Assembly: GCA_021234155.1 (NCBI GenBank)
Contig: JAJEKV010000003.1
Coordinates: 19,268,386-19,332,385 of the forward strand
DNA from: Isoetes taiwanensis
Taxonomy: Eukaryota; Streptophyta; Lycopodiopsida; Isoetales; Isoetaceae
DNA: 64,000 nt
Reading direction: 5' to 3'
Position 1 is the stretch's first letter. Each line of letters begins with the position of its first letter. The notes below the pieces were generated by a model that was not told the DNA's origin, did not search any database, and saw nothing but the letters and a program-made list of their open reading frames with translations. Shown here piece by piece: positions 44,276 through 55,295 of the stretch. The position numbers and the translations under genes are program-made.

Positions 44276-44652
44276 TAAGACGACTCATGGCGCGACAATA
44301 GCATGTGCCAACTTCTAGCCTACTCAAAATATGCAGGGTCAGTCGTCTTCTGCTTCTTGCTTGTGTCCAATCCCATTCCAACATATTCCAAAAGCTTATT
44401 CGAGCAAAGCCCACCCCAAAAAAAATTCCGACAAAGAGTTTAAATCGACCCCCCACAAGGTCAAACCCCCCTGTGCCAACCACTGAGGGCGGGCATGTTT
44501 TGTTTTCTAAGCATTTCTCAATTCTTAATAGCCTTCTAGCCCTGTAATCCCCTTCCATATCATACCAACTCCTGGCCACTTCTGTAGCCCCTTGCCCAGA
44601 CCCCCATTTAGAGGGAGATATTCCCCAGCCCCAGCCCACCTGGGAGAACCAG
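44276..44652. other. Left flank of the chromovirus, unit 2
   Basis: Non-coding. Ends gagaaccag; the final ACCAG (44,648-44,652) is the left target duplication of the chromovirus. Confidence 0.5.
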
Positions 44653-46199
44653 TGTGACGTTCCAGCACAGTATACGGTCCCATGACACATACTGTACTGC
44701 CTCGTCACGTGTACACGCCATCCCGATTGACGTGTACGCCCAGGTAGCACCCTAGGGGGCAACTTGCAAGTGTGTGCACACTTAATTATGTGCACATTTA
44801 TCCATGTGTACACATTTATCCACGTGTACACTTAGGCCACCTAACTAATAAAGGCATGTGGGCCACACCCATTTGTCCCACATGCTCAAGGGAGAAATAG
44901 GAAGCCCTAACCCTAACCCTTAGTCTATATAAGTATAGGAAACCCTAACTTTCCATTTTCGTCCACAGCCTTCTAGGGCTCCATTTTGCTTGCTCCAAGA
45001 GCCAATCTCGTCTTTCAAAGTCCGCACTCGCAGGTCCTAGCTCATCAGCTTAACTTTCTAGCTTCATCTTCTAGCGGTTACGCAGCATGGTCGAAGTTCA
45101 GAGCGGGGAGGAGCAAGCCGGGGATCGTGTATTTTGTCAATTCAATAGTCTAATCCGCCTCCCAGACATAGAATAAGTAGGTTTAGCCTATTAAATTGTC
45201 CATAGCAACCATCTAGATCTCTAGATACCCAGCCATAACTAAAGAACCTAACTCTGTGATTTAGATTAAATCTCATTCTTTAGTTCTTCTATGATATGTA
45301 TGTGATGATGATCTCTGTGGACTCATTGTATTGGGAAGGGGGTAGAGGCCTTAGAAGCCTAGTAGTTGATGCTCCTAGCTAGCCCTCTTTAATGCACTAT
45401 TAAATTCGATACGGTTGTGGGTGAAGGGACCAGGGCCGGGCTTACAAGGAGGTTCATGTCCCGACTCATGATCATGTCCCTACGGTAGTAAAGCCTATCG
45501 GGGATTATTGTGGACTAGGCGTAATGCTCGCGCCCTTCTGCGTCTGGGCTTTGCATGGGTTCGACACTCTTGGGGTGGTGGACACCTTCCATGGAGTTGA
45601 CCAGTGCAGGGCGGTGGCCCTCTAGTCGCCTTGAGTCGGCATGCCAACCTCGGTGGGAGCAATCCCTACCTGCCCCCGCCGGGCTGGGGAGATGAAACCC
45701 AGAATAGCCCCTTGGCTATGCATCCGCTGGCTGATCAAGTCCCAACACTTTTCAACCTACTCGCAAAAAGTGTGCACGGGAGAGGGGGATGGAGTGGACT
45801 ACCCTAAGCCATGTTCTTACCCGCCCAAATCCATTGCCATGAATTACATGCCGCTATGACTTCGGAGACTCAAACCGTCGGTCATCCCTTTGAGTGCGAG
45901 CCTTGGGGGGATCTCCATATGTGATGTACTGATCGTTGTCTATGCAGATATGTGGTGAGCCATCCTTCGTGATGGTCATGCGATGTTGATATTGTATCTT
46001 GACATGTATGTTTATGCTTATAGCCTAAGCGGGCCACGAAGGGAAGACGGGGTAAAATGACCCCTTCATTCTTCCCACTGGAACTCTTGGGGTTAAAAGT
46101 GACACGTGGAGGGCCTTGTATCAGCATGGAGATGGTATGGGGATGAACTCATTGTTTGTATACGGTGAGTGCACCGGTATATGAATAGGGGACGTCATA
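44653..46199 (+). repeat. 5' LTR, unit 2
   Basis: Matches 21,624-23,174 with many local differences at CAG/CTG, for example gtcctgact to gtcccgact and gagtcagcatg to gagtcggcatg. TATA and telo-box-like motifs near 44,904-44,955 are intact. The primer-binding site follows at about 46,200. Confidence 0.88.
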
Positions 46200-46406
46200 A
46201 ATAGTATCGAGCAATGTTCTTGGAGACCAAGAGCAAAGCAGCACGGAGTGCTCCCAATAGTACTAACTTAGTAGGATTCTCAAACCTCGAAAAAGTGGGA
46301 AATTTTTTCTTCTCATTTTTGTAGTTTATGCTAAGCTAGTATGATTAGAAGAATTGAAAATTAAGAAAACTAAAAAGTTAAACTAAATTTTCATCTAATG
46401 TAAAAA

Positions 46407-46625
46407 TGTCTCACGTGTATCGCCCGAGCCTTGATCTAAATATTAGTTGGGGCCCCTAAGCACACCATGAGTCAAATTGTTTAGAGAACTCTGAAGTAAG
46501 TATATGTTTTAGATTAATAGGTGATTTGACATATGAAAAAGAGTAAATTAGAATTTGACCTAAAATTTGCCCAAACTATAAATAGACCCAAACCCCTCTC
46601 ACTTGTAGACTTCCTGTCTAGAGGT
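46407..46625 (+). promoter_or_regulatory. Promoter-like module A, unit 2
   Basis: Hairpin arms are garbled compared with unit 1, but the TATA box TATAAATA (46,577-46,584) with gaccc and the following block are unchanged. Confidence 0.55.
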
Positions 46626-46685
46626 TAGCTCCGCTCATCGAGGCGATTTTTTGGCGCCAGACCTCCGATTGACGTGCCATAAGAC

Positions 46686-47940
46686 ATGGCGCGCACCAAA
46701 CAGACCGCTCGGGTTCCTCGACGAGGTGAAACAGCCAGCACCCAAGTACAGCAGATGCTTCGAGAGCGATTTCTCGCAGGGGGAGGCCAGCCTTCATCAG
46801 ACGAGGAAACCACTTCAGAGGAGCAGCACGAGCAGGAATCCCAGCAAGGATCACAAGAAAAGCTGGCCGACACCATCGACCAGGAGTTAGACGGAGGAGC
46901 TCAGGTGCAATCAGAGGGCTCAACGGAAGTGCTCGAGGAAATTGAAGAGGACGACGAAATTCAACGAGTCGTCGAGCAGATGGAGGAAGAAAAACAAGAA
47001 AGGGCAGCACGAGAGCGGCCAAAGCAGAGGAAGAGCAGAGGAAGCCCACCCCCGAACCGACTGACGAAGAGCAGCTCGAAGCCTAGATCAAGATGCAAGA
47101 GGCGGAAGGAAGAAAGGCCCTTGAAAAGAAAAGAGAAGAAGAAGAGGAAGAGAGAGGAAAAGGAGGCCAAGGAGGCGGAAGAAAAGAAGAAATGCAAGGG
47201 CAAACACGTGGAGGAGCCCAAGCGAAAGATGAAGAAGACCCCGAATGTGAAGGTCATCATCAAGGAACGGCCAGCTGACCAGCCCCCATCCTCCAGATGG
47301 CTCGGGACGTAAGATTTCAACCCTAATCAAGAAGGAGGAGCTCCTCCAAGCCCCTGAGGAGGAGAGGCGAGGCGGACCAAGAACAAGGTAGCCGGATCGG
47401 GAGGGTCGCGAGTACCCCGCCCTATCCAACTTGGGGGAAAGATAAGGACCCCAAGAAGCCGTCCCGACCTGCCTGAATCATACGTGGTAGACCATATCGG
47501 GGTCTACCAGAAGAAGTTGAAGGCACACCAAGAATATATGAAGAAGTGGGAGGTGTACAACTCCTACTACCAGGCGAACAAGGTCACGTACATCAAAGGA
47601 GGACGGCCAACGAAGAAGAATACTCTCAAGCCACCTCCTAAGAAGCCCATTCCCCCGAAGAAGCCCAAAGCAAGGAAAGCCAATTCAAAACTGACACGAG
47701 CAGCTATGGCTTCCTTATTCCCCGTGCACCGTTCGCCAGACTCGTGAAGGAAGTCGTGCAAGAATTCGACTCCGGCATGAGAGTAACAGGCGAGATGCTG
47801 CTAGCATTGCAAGAAGCAGCTGAGCAGAAGCTGGTGCAACATTTTGAGGACTCCACGGCATGCACTGTACATGCTAAGAGGGTAACTTTGATGAAGAAAG
47901 ACATGCACCTGGTCAGTCACATTAAAGGAGAACCTCATTA
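46686..47940 (+). pseudogene. Histone H3-like ORF1, unit 2 (broken)
   Basis: The start and ARTKQTAR tail are identical to unit 1 and the first ~104 codons agree. A 4 bp loss near 47,014 shifts the frame; the region 47,100-47,475 differs at many CAG sites. A 28 bp deletion at about 47,703 removes most of the alpha-N helix (IREIRHFQR). From 47,704 on, the rest of the histone fold is identical to unit 1 (PFARLVKEV, ALQEAAE, HAKRVT). The identical ends support real coding ancestry; part of the damage may be consensus error. Confidence 0.85.
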
Positions 47941-48083
47941 ATTTTGTAAATAATAAATTTTGTGAATACAAAGTTGTTTTGAGTAAGTTATAAGTGTATA
48001 ATTGTTGTTAATTAGGTTGAATCAGCAATAATTGCCTTTTGTTTTAGTCAAATCGGACACTTTAAGGTCAATTAGTGAGGAAT

Positions 48084-48395
48084 GTCTCACGGTATGCGCC
48101 AGGACTCAAACCTAAACTTTAGGTTGGCCTCCCAGCGCACACCGTGAGACCTTTCAACAATTTCTCTAGCATGCCACCTCCAATTGACCTCAAATTTGTT
48201 GCAATAGGTTCATTAGATAGTCATATTCATGCTCAAACCCTCAAATTAGCCTTCCAATCCCCATTTTGATCTCAAAATAGATGAGATTTGCCCAACCCCA
48301 AGATTTTTCTAAGTTATCCAAAAATTAGGGTTTTTCCTTTTGCCTATAAATAGACCCCCATATCTCACTTAGCACCCTATAGGTTTGCTCCCAGC
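48084..48395 (+). promoter_or_regulatory. Promoter-like module B, unit 2
   Basis: Hairpin (about 48,085-48,150), inner palindrome AACCTAAAcTTTAGGTT and TATA box (48,345-48,352) are identical to unit 1 module B. Confidence 0.7.
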
Positions 48396-48463
48396 TTTTA
48401 GGCGATTTTCCTAACCCCTTAAGCGCTCAAAGTGTTGTTTGTTAGTCAGTTCACTCAAGATCA

Positions 48464-49831
48464 ATGGCAGCTAGGACTTGGCGATGGTATAAGCGCCAAA
48501 GGCCCATCTGTTGAGGCTGATGTCAATTCCATATTCGAGGTTTTCGAGGAAGGAGATAGATGTCCAAGCCACTCTGCCGAGGCAACCCGACCTATATGGA
48601 AGTCATGAAAGCGAGTTCCAAGCTAGGGTAGGGCCAGGTCCTTAGTATAGCTCCCCTTGTACATGATATTTTTGTTCCTAGGCAATCCCTCTAAGCACTT
48701 TTTAGGTGATGTCCCTAACATTGCTAAATATCGACCAACAAAGCTGCTAGGTTGTCGACTACATGGTCTTGACCTAATAGGACCAAGTATTTCTCCTACA
48801 CCCTTTGCCTTTAGCCATCTTTCTTTCCCACCATGCCCGGAACCCAATAGGGGAACCCTCTATCCCTCCCCTAGCCTCTTCAGCAGATGATTTAAGACTA
48901 CGCCGAGCTCGAATTCCCACCAAGAGTGGCAACTAGCGGAGCAGGAGATGTCGATTCTCGAGCGGACCGTGAGACCCTCGGGGATCACTTCCCGGGCCGG
49001 GCTAGGTATCACAAGCCTAGCCCCATCATCATCAGCGGTGAGAACTTGCTCTCCGAGTGACATCCGGAACCTCCCGAATGCGGGGGCGGGAGTAGTGCCT
49101 TGACGAGTTGTTGTACCTTCAAGCGGCAACAACCGGATATAAATGACTTCATCGATCGGGGAGGCTCGACTTCCCAATCCATGTAAGGGAAATGACACCT
49201 ACACCGGGAGTTGACTTCGGATATCCGGTATACCAAAGATCCAGAGCAAATGATGGAAGCTTCGGGATGCTGCTTGGTCACGAAGAAGAATTCTACGCCA
49301 TCGGGGAACGGATGGGGATCCGCGGCAAAGAACATGAACATTTTGATGCCGAGTTCTTTGACACCAGCTCCCCCAGAGAAGAGAGGCTAAATGCTTTGAG
49401 GCGAATCACATGCGATCGGGGACTTCACGAGTCTCCGCGAGATTGACGTCGATAAATATCAAGGAAGACATAGAAGCAGGCGTCCAACGTGATGAATCAC
49501 TTGTGCTAAAGATGCGAGGACATGTCGCTAAGGTATTATCTTCCTCACCGCCAAGTCATACCGCATGGTTGACCCAAAGGCTTAAGAAGGAGTGTTCATG
49601 CTCATCGCACTCTCGAGGCTTTGGTAGGCGGCCTTCATTGCTCCCCCCAACAAAGGACCATGTCATCCTAGTCAAGAGAACGATGGCACTTGACATCTTC
49701 GATTTCACACCGTACCCCACCGACGACCGAGGGAAGACTAGCGTGACCGCGACTTACACTTCGACCTTGAGGGTAGAAGACTTGGTGGCAGCCTTGCATG
49801 GTCATCAACGAATGGGAGCGGCCCAAGTTAA
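48464..49831 (+). pseudogene. Accessory ORF2, unit 2 (broken)
   Basis: Equivalent of 25,472-26,849, with dozens of small differences concentrated at CAG/CTG so that no long frame remains. KMRGHVAKVLSSS, VKRTMALDIFDFT and SVTATYTSTLRVEDLVAALH at the end confirm homology, and the stop (49,829-49,831) is conserved. Confidence 0.7.
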
Positions 49832-50040
49832 GAAGTTTCTTCAGATAACCCATCCCACCGTGATTCCAAGAATAGTTAGACTACGGATCCGGGAGGCATT
49901 GTAATCAAGTTAAAATATATATAAATACATTTTTTTTGGCATTTTAAATGTTTTGTTGATGTATTTTGTTCTACAGCTATACCAGCAAACACATATAATG
50001 CAATAGAACAAATAAAGCTAACCGTAAGGCTATGATCTAC

Positions 50041-51004
50041 TTGTGTATGCAGCTAGAGGTCCAGGAACAGTTGAACAAGAGCGGCGAGTCTATAGAGATG
50101 AGCGGAGACTCGCCCGGGCATCACCCAAAAAGGAACCAGAGATAAGAATTCCGGTCCCATGACTCCCGAAGAGGAGATGTCGCAGATGAGAACAGACCTT
50201 CAACAGATAAAGGCCTTTTTGGCAGCACAAGCAGGAGTTGGCCAGATGACAACGTCCAGTTGCCGCAAGCACCACCTTGAAAGGCAGGAAAGGATAAGAG
50301 GAAGAGCAAGAGAAGGAGGTCCCCCAGGACGGAATCCTCCGAAGCCACGAAGCCGGATTCGACTCGATTTCGAGGAAGAGGTGGAACAAGTGCAGGACCG
50401 TAGGGATGGCAGGCCCAGAGACACAAAGACCTCAGACTATCAAAAGAAGGTTGACTCAGCGCTCGAAGCAATGTATGGAAAGCAAGAAAGTTGGAGCAAT
50501 TCTCGGGAGATAACATGTAGGGATGGAAGCAGAGGCATGGCTAGATGAGATGAGAGAATATGGCAATGCCTATAGCATAAAAAAAGATAAGGACAAAGGC
50601 AGAGTAGCTACTGAGCCAACCTGAAGGGAGCAGTGAGGATTTGGTGGAAGGGCCACGCCAAAGCACATGGGCTAAACAGGGACAGTTGCAGGTTCAAGAA
50701 GTTTGCTAAGGCATTCAAGCGTCACTACGTGCCACGGGAATATAAGTGTCACATGATGCAACAGTTTTATCGATTGCAGCAGGGCAACAAATCAGTCCAG
50801 AAGTACACGGAGGAATTCATGAGACTCAGGCTTTATGTGCCCAAGTTGAGTGAAAGGCACGCAGTGGAGGGTTATATAGAAGGGTTGAACAAAGAGATCC
50901 GAAAGCTAGTAAGAGCAATAAACCCTAAGACGGTGTCAGAAGCGGAATCCAAGGCAATAAGCTTGCAAGGAACGGGACCTCAAGAACAACGGACGAAACA
51001 ATAG
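50041..51004 (+). pseudogene. Gag, unit 2
   Basis: N-terminal frame from ATG 50,159 shifts near 50,340-50,620; from 50,633 to the TAG at 51,002-51,004 it equals unit 1 gag (VRIWWKGHAKAHG to ISLQGTGP) with only three residue changes. Confidence 0.85.
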
Positions 51005-52415
51005 TACTATCAGGATAAGGGCAAAGCAGCAGGGAGTTATAGCCCTAGAGCAGCTAGCCCAGGCCCAGCAAAGGCTCCATACAGTGGCAATTATAGGAAG
51101 CAGCAGGAAAAGAAACAGGTATCCTTCAAGGATAAGCAAGAGGGGTCAAACTACTCGAAAGCAGTGCGGTCCTTTTTGCAAGCAATGCCCAAGGAGAAGA
51201 GGCAGGAGTGCATTGAGAAACAGCTATGCTTCAGGTGCTTCCAGCCAGGCCACAGAATAGCGAACTGCCCCTTTGTCATGAATGTGGCGTTAGCAGAATT
51301 GGGTGGATGGGAGACTCCCTCTGACGACGACGGCGAGGAGAGAAGCACGCGACTTCATTCAGGGTGAGTGTCACATTTTTGCTGCCATAGATTCAGAACA
51401 AGCAGAAAATCAGTATCAGGTAATCTCGACGGTAGGGAAGGCCAAGGCCAAGTCTTTTTATAGTCCCACGATAGATTTGGGAAGCACTCACAACTTTGCG
51501 TCTCCAAGAATGGTTGAGATGTTGAAGCTCAAGCCGTTGAAATCAAAGCCGAGACCCGTGGTGTTAGCAAGCGGGGCAGTGAGACACACGGCATGCAAGA
51601 GGATAAACTTTGACATCGACTTGCCAGGGATCAACATCCAAATGGGGGCAGAAGTGATGAGCATCGGGAAGTATGATTTGATCATAGGAATGGAGTATCT
51701 TGGACCAGCAGGAGCCATCATTGATTGTGGGAAGCGGAAGGTGACCCTCACGGCGCGCAACGGCAAAATCATAGAAATTACAGGTAAAGAAGTTGTTCTT
51801 ATCATGCAGTGTATGTCTAGTAAGCGACTGCTCAAGTGCATAAAGATGAAGCAAGTAGCATATATCTTCAAGCTTCAGATCGAAGAGCCCGAGTCAGAAG
51901 AAAGCAAGGAAGATAAGGTGCTCAGCAAGCTGCCAAAGCAGATAGCTAAGTTGATCAGGGAGTTCCATGATCTCTTTCCAGACGAGATCAAGCAGCTTCC
52001 TCCTTACAGGGAAGTCGAGTGTGAGATAGCACTCGAACCAGGTACGAAGCCGACGAGCAAGGCTCCGTACAGGATGACGATGCAAGAGCTGACCGAGTTA
52101 AAGAAGCAATTGCAGGAGTTGCTTGACCTAGGGTTCATTAGACCTAGCGTCTCACCATTTGGGGCACCCATTCTTTTTGTGAAGAAGAAGGATGGTAGCT
52201 TGAGGATGTGCATAGATTACAGGCAGTTGAACAAGCACACCATCAAGAATAAGTATGCACTCCCCAGATCGGACGACCTGATGGATCAGCTCCAAGGGGC
52301 GAAAGTTTTCTCCAAGATAGACCTGAGGTCAGGATACCATCAGATCAGGATCAAGGAAGAAGACATCCACAAAACAGCATTCAGGACCAGGTATGGGCAT
52401 TACAGTTCACAGTAA
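51005..52415 (+). CDS. Zinc knuckle, protease and first RT motifs, unit 2
   Basis: [14 protein letters not shown] knuckle at 51,227-51,268, then one frameshift near 51,340. From 51,303 the frame stays open through the protease (same DLG active site) into [42 protein letters not shown] and [17 protein letters not shown]. So it bridges the point where unit 1 is broken (29,012), showing that protease and RT belong to one frame. It ends at a one-base loss (ttacagttc against ttacgagttc in unit 1). Confidence 0.88.
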
Positions 52416-53240
52416 TGCCGTTTGGTTTGTCAAACGCCCCAGGAACATTCATGAGGCTCATGAACGACATCTTCAGGGAGTTCTTAGATACTTTTGTGAT
52501 AGTGTTCTTTGATGATATTCTGATGTATAGTAGATCCCTGGAAGAACACGTACAACATCTAAGGAAAGTGCTCGAGAAGCTGAGGAGGCACCAGTTGTAC
52601 GCTAAGTTGTCGAAGTGCCACTTCGCAATGGAAAGGGTGGAATACTTGGGTCATGCGATCTCATCAGAGGGGATTTCGACGGATCCTGCCAAGATTGAAG
52701 CAGTCATACAGTGGCCGGTGCCGAAGAACATCCACGAGGTCGAAGCTTTCTTAGCCTAGCGTGGTACTACAGAAGTTCGCGGAAGAACTTTTGCAAAGAT
52801 AGCTGCCCCCGCTAACGGATTTGACGAGGGGGCGTAAAAGTAAAAGGATTGGGCAGATCACTGGCAGAAGAAGGCCCAAGCAGGATTCGAGATGTTGAAG
52901 GAAGCTTTGACAACCGCCCCCGTCTTCACCCTGCCAGCCCCAGAGAAGGACAAGCTTGTGGCGACGGATGCAAGTAAGATTGCCACAGGTGCAGTGCTGA
53001 TGCAGGAAGAGCGAGTAGTGGCTTATGACTCTCGGATGATGAACGACGCTAAAACACGCTAACCGACTCATGATCAAGAGTTGCTTGCAGTTGTCAGAGC
53101 ACTAAGAATTTGGAGGCACTACCGTTGGGGGAGGAAGTTCCAGTTGGACACGGATCATCGAGTCTCAATACGTGTTCACATAACCACATCTCAATCTGAG
53201 GCAGCGAAGGTGGATGGATTCCTCGAAGAATATGACTTTG
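52415..53240 (+). pseudogene. Reverse transcriptase core and RNase H, unit 2
   Basis: [19 protein letters not shown] and FFDDIL are intact up to about 52,740. Then 52,740-53,200 contains several small indels at CAG/CTG sites that break the connection and RNase H, although [19 protein letters not shown] can still be read. Confidence 0.85.
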
Positions 53241-54153
53241 ATATAGTTTATAAGCCAGGGAAGCTCAATGTGGTAGCAGATGCGCTTTCAAGGCATTCTC
53301 TGACAACAAGAGTCCACTGCAATGCAATCTCGACGCCTCACGGTGACTTCGAAAGAAGATCGAAGAAACCTTGCCGGATGCGGACTTCAAGGAAGTGTGG
53401 GCGAAGCTTGTGCAAGGAGGCAAGAGAACAGATAAGGAGAGGGAGGCCTTAAAAATTTTAAGAAGGAAGGTAACCTTTTGTACCATAAGAATAAGTTGTG
53501 TGTCTTAGGAATCATCCGGAGTGAGGAAGTTGATTCTCCACGACATCCACAACAGTCCAATAGCTGGCCACGCAGGATTTATGAAGACATATTTCAAAGT
53601 GCGCAGCAGCTACTATTGGCCAGGGATGAAGAAGCAGGTGGCTTGCTACATCAAAGAATGTCAATGAGGTCGCCAGATCTAAGGGCGAGCAACTTCGAAT
53701 TCCAGGGGTATTGGAACTATTAGCGGTGTCGAACGCTAAGTGGGAAGTCATTAGTATGGACTTCATAACAGGGGGATGCCGAGGGATGAAGAGGAAAGGA
53801 CGCATACGATGGTTGTGGTCGACAAGTTGTCAAAGATGGCGCACTTTGTGCCTTGCAAGACTACCGACACAGCCTTGGATACAGCAAATCTCTTCACCAA
53901 GGAAATCTTCAGGCTCCATGGCATGCCGAGAGAGATCATCTCCGACAGAGACCCGAAGTTCATGAGTGCCTTTTGGCAGGATCTTTTTGCGACGATCCAG
54001 ACGAAGCTGTCCATGAGTACGGCCTATCATCCTCAGACGGATGGGCAAACGGAATGGACCAACAGAATTTTGGAAGATATGCTACAAAACTATGTCTGGA
54101 ACAAGCAGAGTAAGTGGGAAGATTATATTCACTTGGTTGAGTTCGCTTTATAA
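53241..54153 (+). pseudogene. RNase H end and integrase core, unit 2
   Basis: [20 protein letters not shown], then garbled 53,330-53,800. From 53,776 the frame is clean and equal to unit 1: VVVDKLSKMAHFVPCKTTD, IISDRDPKFMSAFW, DGQTEWTNRILED, ending at the same extra-T frameshift. Confidence 0.85.
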
Positions 54154-54840
54154 TAGCACCAAGCAGGAATCATCCCAGATGTCGCCGTTCATGATCAACT
54201 ACGGCTACCAATGTCTAACTCTAGACACTTGGCACAATCCTGTGTCAAAAGTAGAGATTTCGCATCAAATGTTGGCCGACATGCAGCACTTGGTAGAAGA
54301 GGTCCGAGGCTATCTAGTCGATAAAAGAGCGTCGCCGACAAGCATCGGGCGGTCAGAGAGTTCCAGGTTGGCGACAACGTCTGGCTCAAGATCAAAGTGA
54401 AGCAGGCGAAGCTCCACATCGGAAATTGTAAGAAGCTTGCTCCAAGGTGGGTTGGCCCTTTCAGAATAGCCAAGAGAGTAGGTAACCAATCCTACAAGTT
54501 AGAGCTGCCAGCACACCTAAAGATTCATAAAGTCTTCCACGTGAGTTTGTTGAAGAAGCATACTCCAAACCCAGAAGAAGTCTTGGGCACTCCAACATTG
54601 TTGGAAATGACAGAAGAGCAGCTAGAGATAGTTCCAGAATTGATTCTTGATAAAGCCTTCAAGAAAACAAGGAGATTAGAGTTTCTCCAATATTTGGTCA
54701 AGTGGAAACATTTGCCAGTGGAAGACGCGACATGGGTACTTAAGAAGGACCTAATAAAGCAGTACCCACAGTTTATGGAGCAATGGGACGGCAAGGTCAT
54801 CTCCGAAGAAATCGGCTCAGGCATGTCGATTTGTGCTTAG
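54154..54840 (+). pseudogene. Integrase C-terminus with chromodomain, unit 2
   Basis: Essentially identical to 31,157-31,843, including both frameshifts and the chromodomain (ILDKAFKKTRRLEFLQYLVK onward). Confidence 0.88.
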
Positions 54841-55295
54841 ATTAATTTCATGTGTAGTTAAGATTAAACTACGCATGCAACCTATGCTAGGTATGGGTTG
54901 CATGCGTTGTTACCGATGATGGGACCACTACGGTGATCTCTAGGACGTGGTGTAATGTCATTGTAGGCATGACCGCAGTTTTGCTTGAATGAGTTGGAAG
55001 GTAGATTAAAAAGTCTACTTCCGTCCTACGGAAGTAGATGACCTCGAGAGATAAGAGGCCATTCAGGAATGCATTGATAGGAAAGCATTTTTAGTCAATG
55101 CCTACGGGAAGGACGCCACCTTCACGCTCAGGGCAACTAAAGGTGTAGGCACGAGTGTCATCCTAGGCATTATAGGGCGCTGTCTCCACGGCCACGATGG
55201 AAGAAGCATCCTCTTCCTACGCCGGGAGATTAGTCATGCATCCATTTAGTTAATTAGAGGGGCGGTTACCTTATAACCATAATTCTATAACCATA
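54841..55295 (+). other. 3' UTR, unit 2, left of the Helitron
   Basis: Carries the first two hairpins of unit 1 unchanged. The third is weakened (cacctttagt reads catttttagt). It ends at ...aaccata, the left side of the Helitron target. Confidence 0.6.
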
